A stretch of 64,000 nt of DNA from Arenibaculum pallidiluteum (GTDB lineage Bacteria; Pseudomonadota; Alphaproteobacteria; Azospirillales; Azospirillaceae): assembly GCF_017355985.1 (NCBI RefSeq), contig NZ_JAFIQU010000003.1, positions 417,884-481,883 of the forward strand. The letters are read 5' to 3'. Under the pieces are notes generated by a model. That model worked only from the letters and a program-made list of their open reading frames with translations, did no database searches and had not been told where the DNA came from. Shown here one piece after another: positions 62,911 to 64,000 of this stretch. The translations under genes were made by a program, and so were the position numbers. The number at the start of each line of letters is the position of its first letter. The first letter of the stretch is position 1.

Positions 62911-63599
62911 TGGACATGTCCATCGAACAGTTCCTGTTCGAGCTGTCCTTCATCGCCCCCGCGGTGATCGTCGCCATCACGCTTCACGAGGCAGCCCACG
63001 GCTGGGCCGCTTGGAAGCTCGGCGACGACACGGCGCGGATGCTGGGCCGCGTGAGCTTCAACCCCATCCGGCACGTCGACCCGTTCGGGACCATTATCCT
63101 CCCCGGCATGCTCGCCCTGGCCGGCGGCGCGCTGTTCGGCTGGGCGAAGCCCGTGCCCGTTGCGTTCCACCGGCTGCGGAATCCGCGTTTCGGCATGATG
63201 CTGGTGGCGCTGGCGGGGCCCGGCGTGAACATCCTGCTGGCGCTCGCCTCGGCCTTCCTGATCCACCTCGCCATCCTGCTCCCGGAGTTCGTCGGCGCAT
63301 GGCTCGAGCGGGTGCTGGTGGTATCCGTCCAGGTGAACGTGCTCCTGGCGGTCTTCAACATGATCCCGCTGCCGCCGCTCGACGGCGGGCGTGTCGTCGC
63401 CGGGCTGCTGCCGCCGAGGCTCGCGCAGGTCTATGGCCGCATCGAGCCCTACGGCATCCTGATCCTTCTCGGCGCGCTGTTCCTGCTGCCTTTCCTGGCG
63501 AGCCGGCTCGGCTATAGCTTCAATCTCTTCGGGACGCTGCTGGGCCCCCCGATCCGCGCGATCCAGCAAGCGATCTTCGGCCTGGCGGGCCTGGCGTGA
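62907..63599 (+). CDS. Site-2 protease family (M50) metalloprotease
   Basis: The 230-aa integral membrane protein has the zinc motif His27-Glu28-x-x-His31 in AITLHEAAHGWAAWKLGDD and the third ligand in FNMIPLPPLDGGRVVAGLLP. This is the short YwhC-like form without a PDZ domain. It cleaves substrates within the membrane; the target is unknown. It overlaps nagZ by 4 nt and lies 2 bp before scpA. Confidence 0.92.
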   Translation: MMDMSIEQFLFELSFIAPAVIVAITLHEAAHGWAAWKLGDDTARMLGRVSFNPIRHVDPFGTIILPGMLALAGGALFGWAKPVPVAFHRLRNPRFGMMLVALAGPGVNILLALASAFLIHLAILLPEFVGAWLERVLVVSVQVNVLLAVFNMIPLPPLDGGRVVAGLLPPRLAQVYGRIEPYGILILLGALFLLPFLASRLGYSFNLFGTLLGPPIRAIQQAIFGLAGLA

Positions 63600-63601
63600 T
63601 C

Positions 63602-64000
63602 ATGTGCGCGCCCCCGACCGCGCCCTTCGAGGAGGATCCGCCCCGCGACGCTCCCGCGGCGGAGGACGGCGCGCTGGTGCTCTCGCTGGACGGCTACGAG
63701 GGGCCGATCGACCTGCTGCTGGCGCTTGCGCGCGACCAGAAGGTCGACTTGACGCGCCTGTCGATCCTGCAGCTCGCCGACCAGTACCTGGCTTTCGTTG
63801 CCGCGGCCAGGCGGGTGCGGCTGGAACTGGCCGCGGACTACCTCGTGATGGCTGCCTGGCTTGCCTATCTGAAGTCCCGCCTGTTGCTGCCCGAGCCCGA
63901 GAGCCAGGAGCCCTCGGGCGAGGAGATGGCCGAGGCGCTGGCGTTCCAGCTGCGGCGGCTCGAAGCCATGCAGCAGGCCGGAGCCCGGCTGCTGGCGCGC
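63602..64000 (+). CDS. scpA: Segregation and condensation protein A, N-terminal part
   Basis: The first 133 codons are in the window and the gene runs off the right edge. After an acidic, Pro-rich start, LVLSLDGYEGPIDLLLALAR, then VDLTRLSILQLADQYLAFV and YLVMAAWLAYLKSRLLLPEP, are the ScpA kleisin motifs that bind SMC. ATG 63602 lies 2 bp after the stop of the M50 gene. scpB is expected next. Confidence 0.92.
   Translation, partial: MCAPPTAPFEEDPPRDAPAAEDGALVLSLDGYEGPIDLLLALARDQKVDLTRLSILQLADQYLAFVAAARRVRLELAADYLVMAAWLAYLKSRLLLPEPESQEPSGEEMAEALAFQLRRLEAMQQAGARLLAR

Overview
The window is chromosomal DNA from a very GC-rich alphaproteobacterium. The evidence is an RpoH-type sigma factor, matches to the EcfG general-stress promoter pattern (GGAAC-N16/17-(C/T)GTT), alphaproteobacterial ParE, and the gene order xthA / erpA / dgt / argS / SPOR / nagZ / M50 protease / scpA. 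A Rhodospirillales-like lineage is my guess, not a proof. There is no rRNA, insertion sequence, prophage or CRISPR array. One tRNA gene (Ser, anticodon TGA) is present. Most genes sit in short, tightly packed operons with overlapping stop and start codons.

Layout. 1-268: end of a PutA-like proline-catabolic dehydrogenase. 288-1384: a soluble mini anti-sigma protein and an ECF sigma factor, each preceded by an EcfG-like promoter motif. 1996-9680: glycogen phosphorylase, a periplasmic ClpP-like protein, a PRC-barrel lipoprotein, a DUF2892 membrane protein, release factor 3, a class II glutamine amidotransferase and a secreted cyclophilin. 9790-12645: a ydbH-ynbE-ydbL operon for inter-membrane lipid transport. 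12667-15039: a coiled-coil membrane protein and methylmalonate-semialdehyde dehydrogenase. 15049-19624: a macA-macB-tolC-type efflux operon. 19845-24226: a DEAD-box helicase with a stand-alone Lrp sensor domain, an isochorismatase-fold hydrolase, an alpha/beta hydrolase, and the tail of the next operon.

23154-38529 is the main accessory region. On the minus strand lies an SsuABC/TauABC-type transporter with OsmC and nucleotidyltransferase genes. Divergent from it, on the plus strand, is an apparently uncharacterised cluster: a formylglycine-type phosphonate monoester hydrolase, two tandem paralogous peptide-type binding proteins, a complete five-component Dpp/Opp-like ABC importer, and a second alkaline-phosphatase-superfamily phosphodiesterase. 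An aldo/keto reductase follows. Both hydrolases lack signal peptides while the binding proteins have Tat-like leaders. The simplest model is import of an intact phospho- or sulfo-ester followed by cytoplasmic hydrolysis. This is the best candidate in the window for an undescribed system.

38587-51924: a small HTH protein, a CPA1 antiporter fused to a cyclic-nucleotide-binding domain, a 57-residue secreted peptide with a near-maximal Shine-Dalgarno, ParE, a thioesterase, a YbaN protein, an orphan type I secretion ABC/HlyD pair, a lone receiver protein, CopD and RpoH. 52275-56634: small hypothetical genes, tRNA-Ser, a ClpP-like protein and a Gly/Tyr/Arg-rich BON protein with a stress-type promoter. 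56710-64000: the housekeeping block from xthA to scpA, which runs off the right edge.
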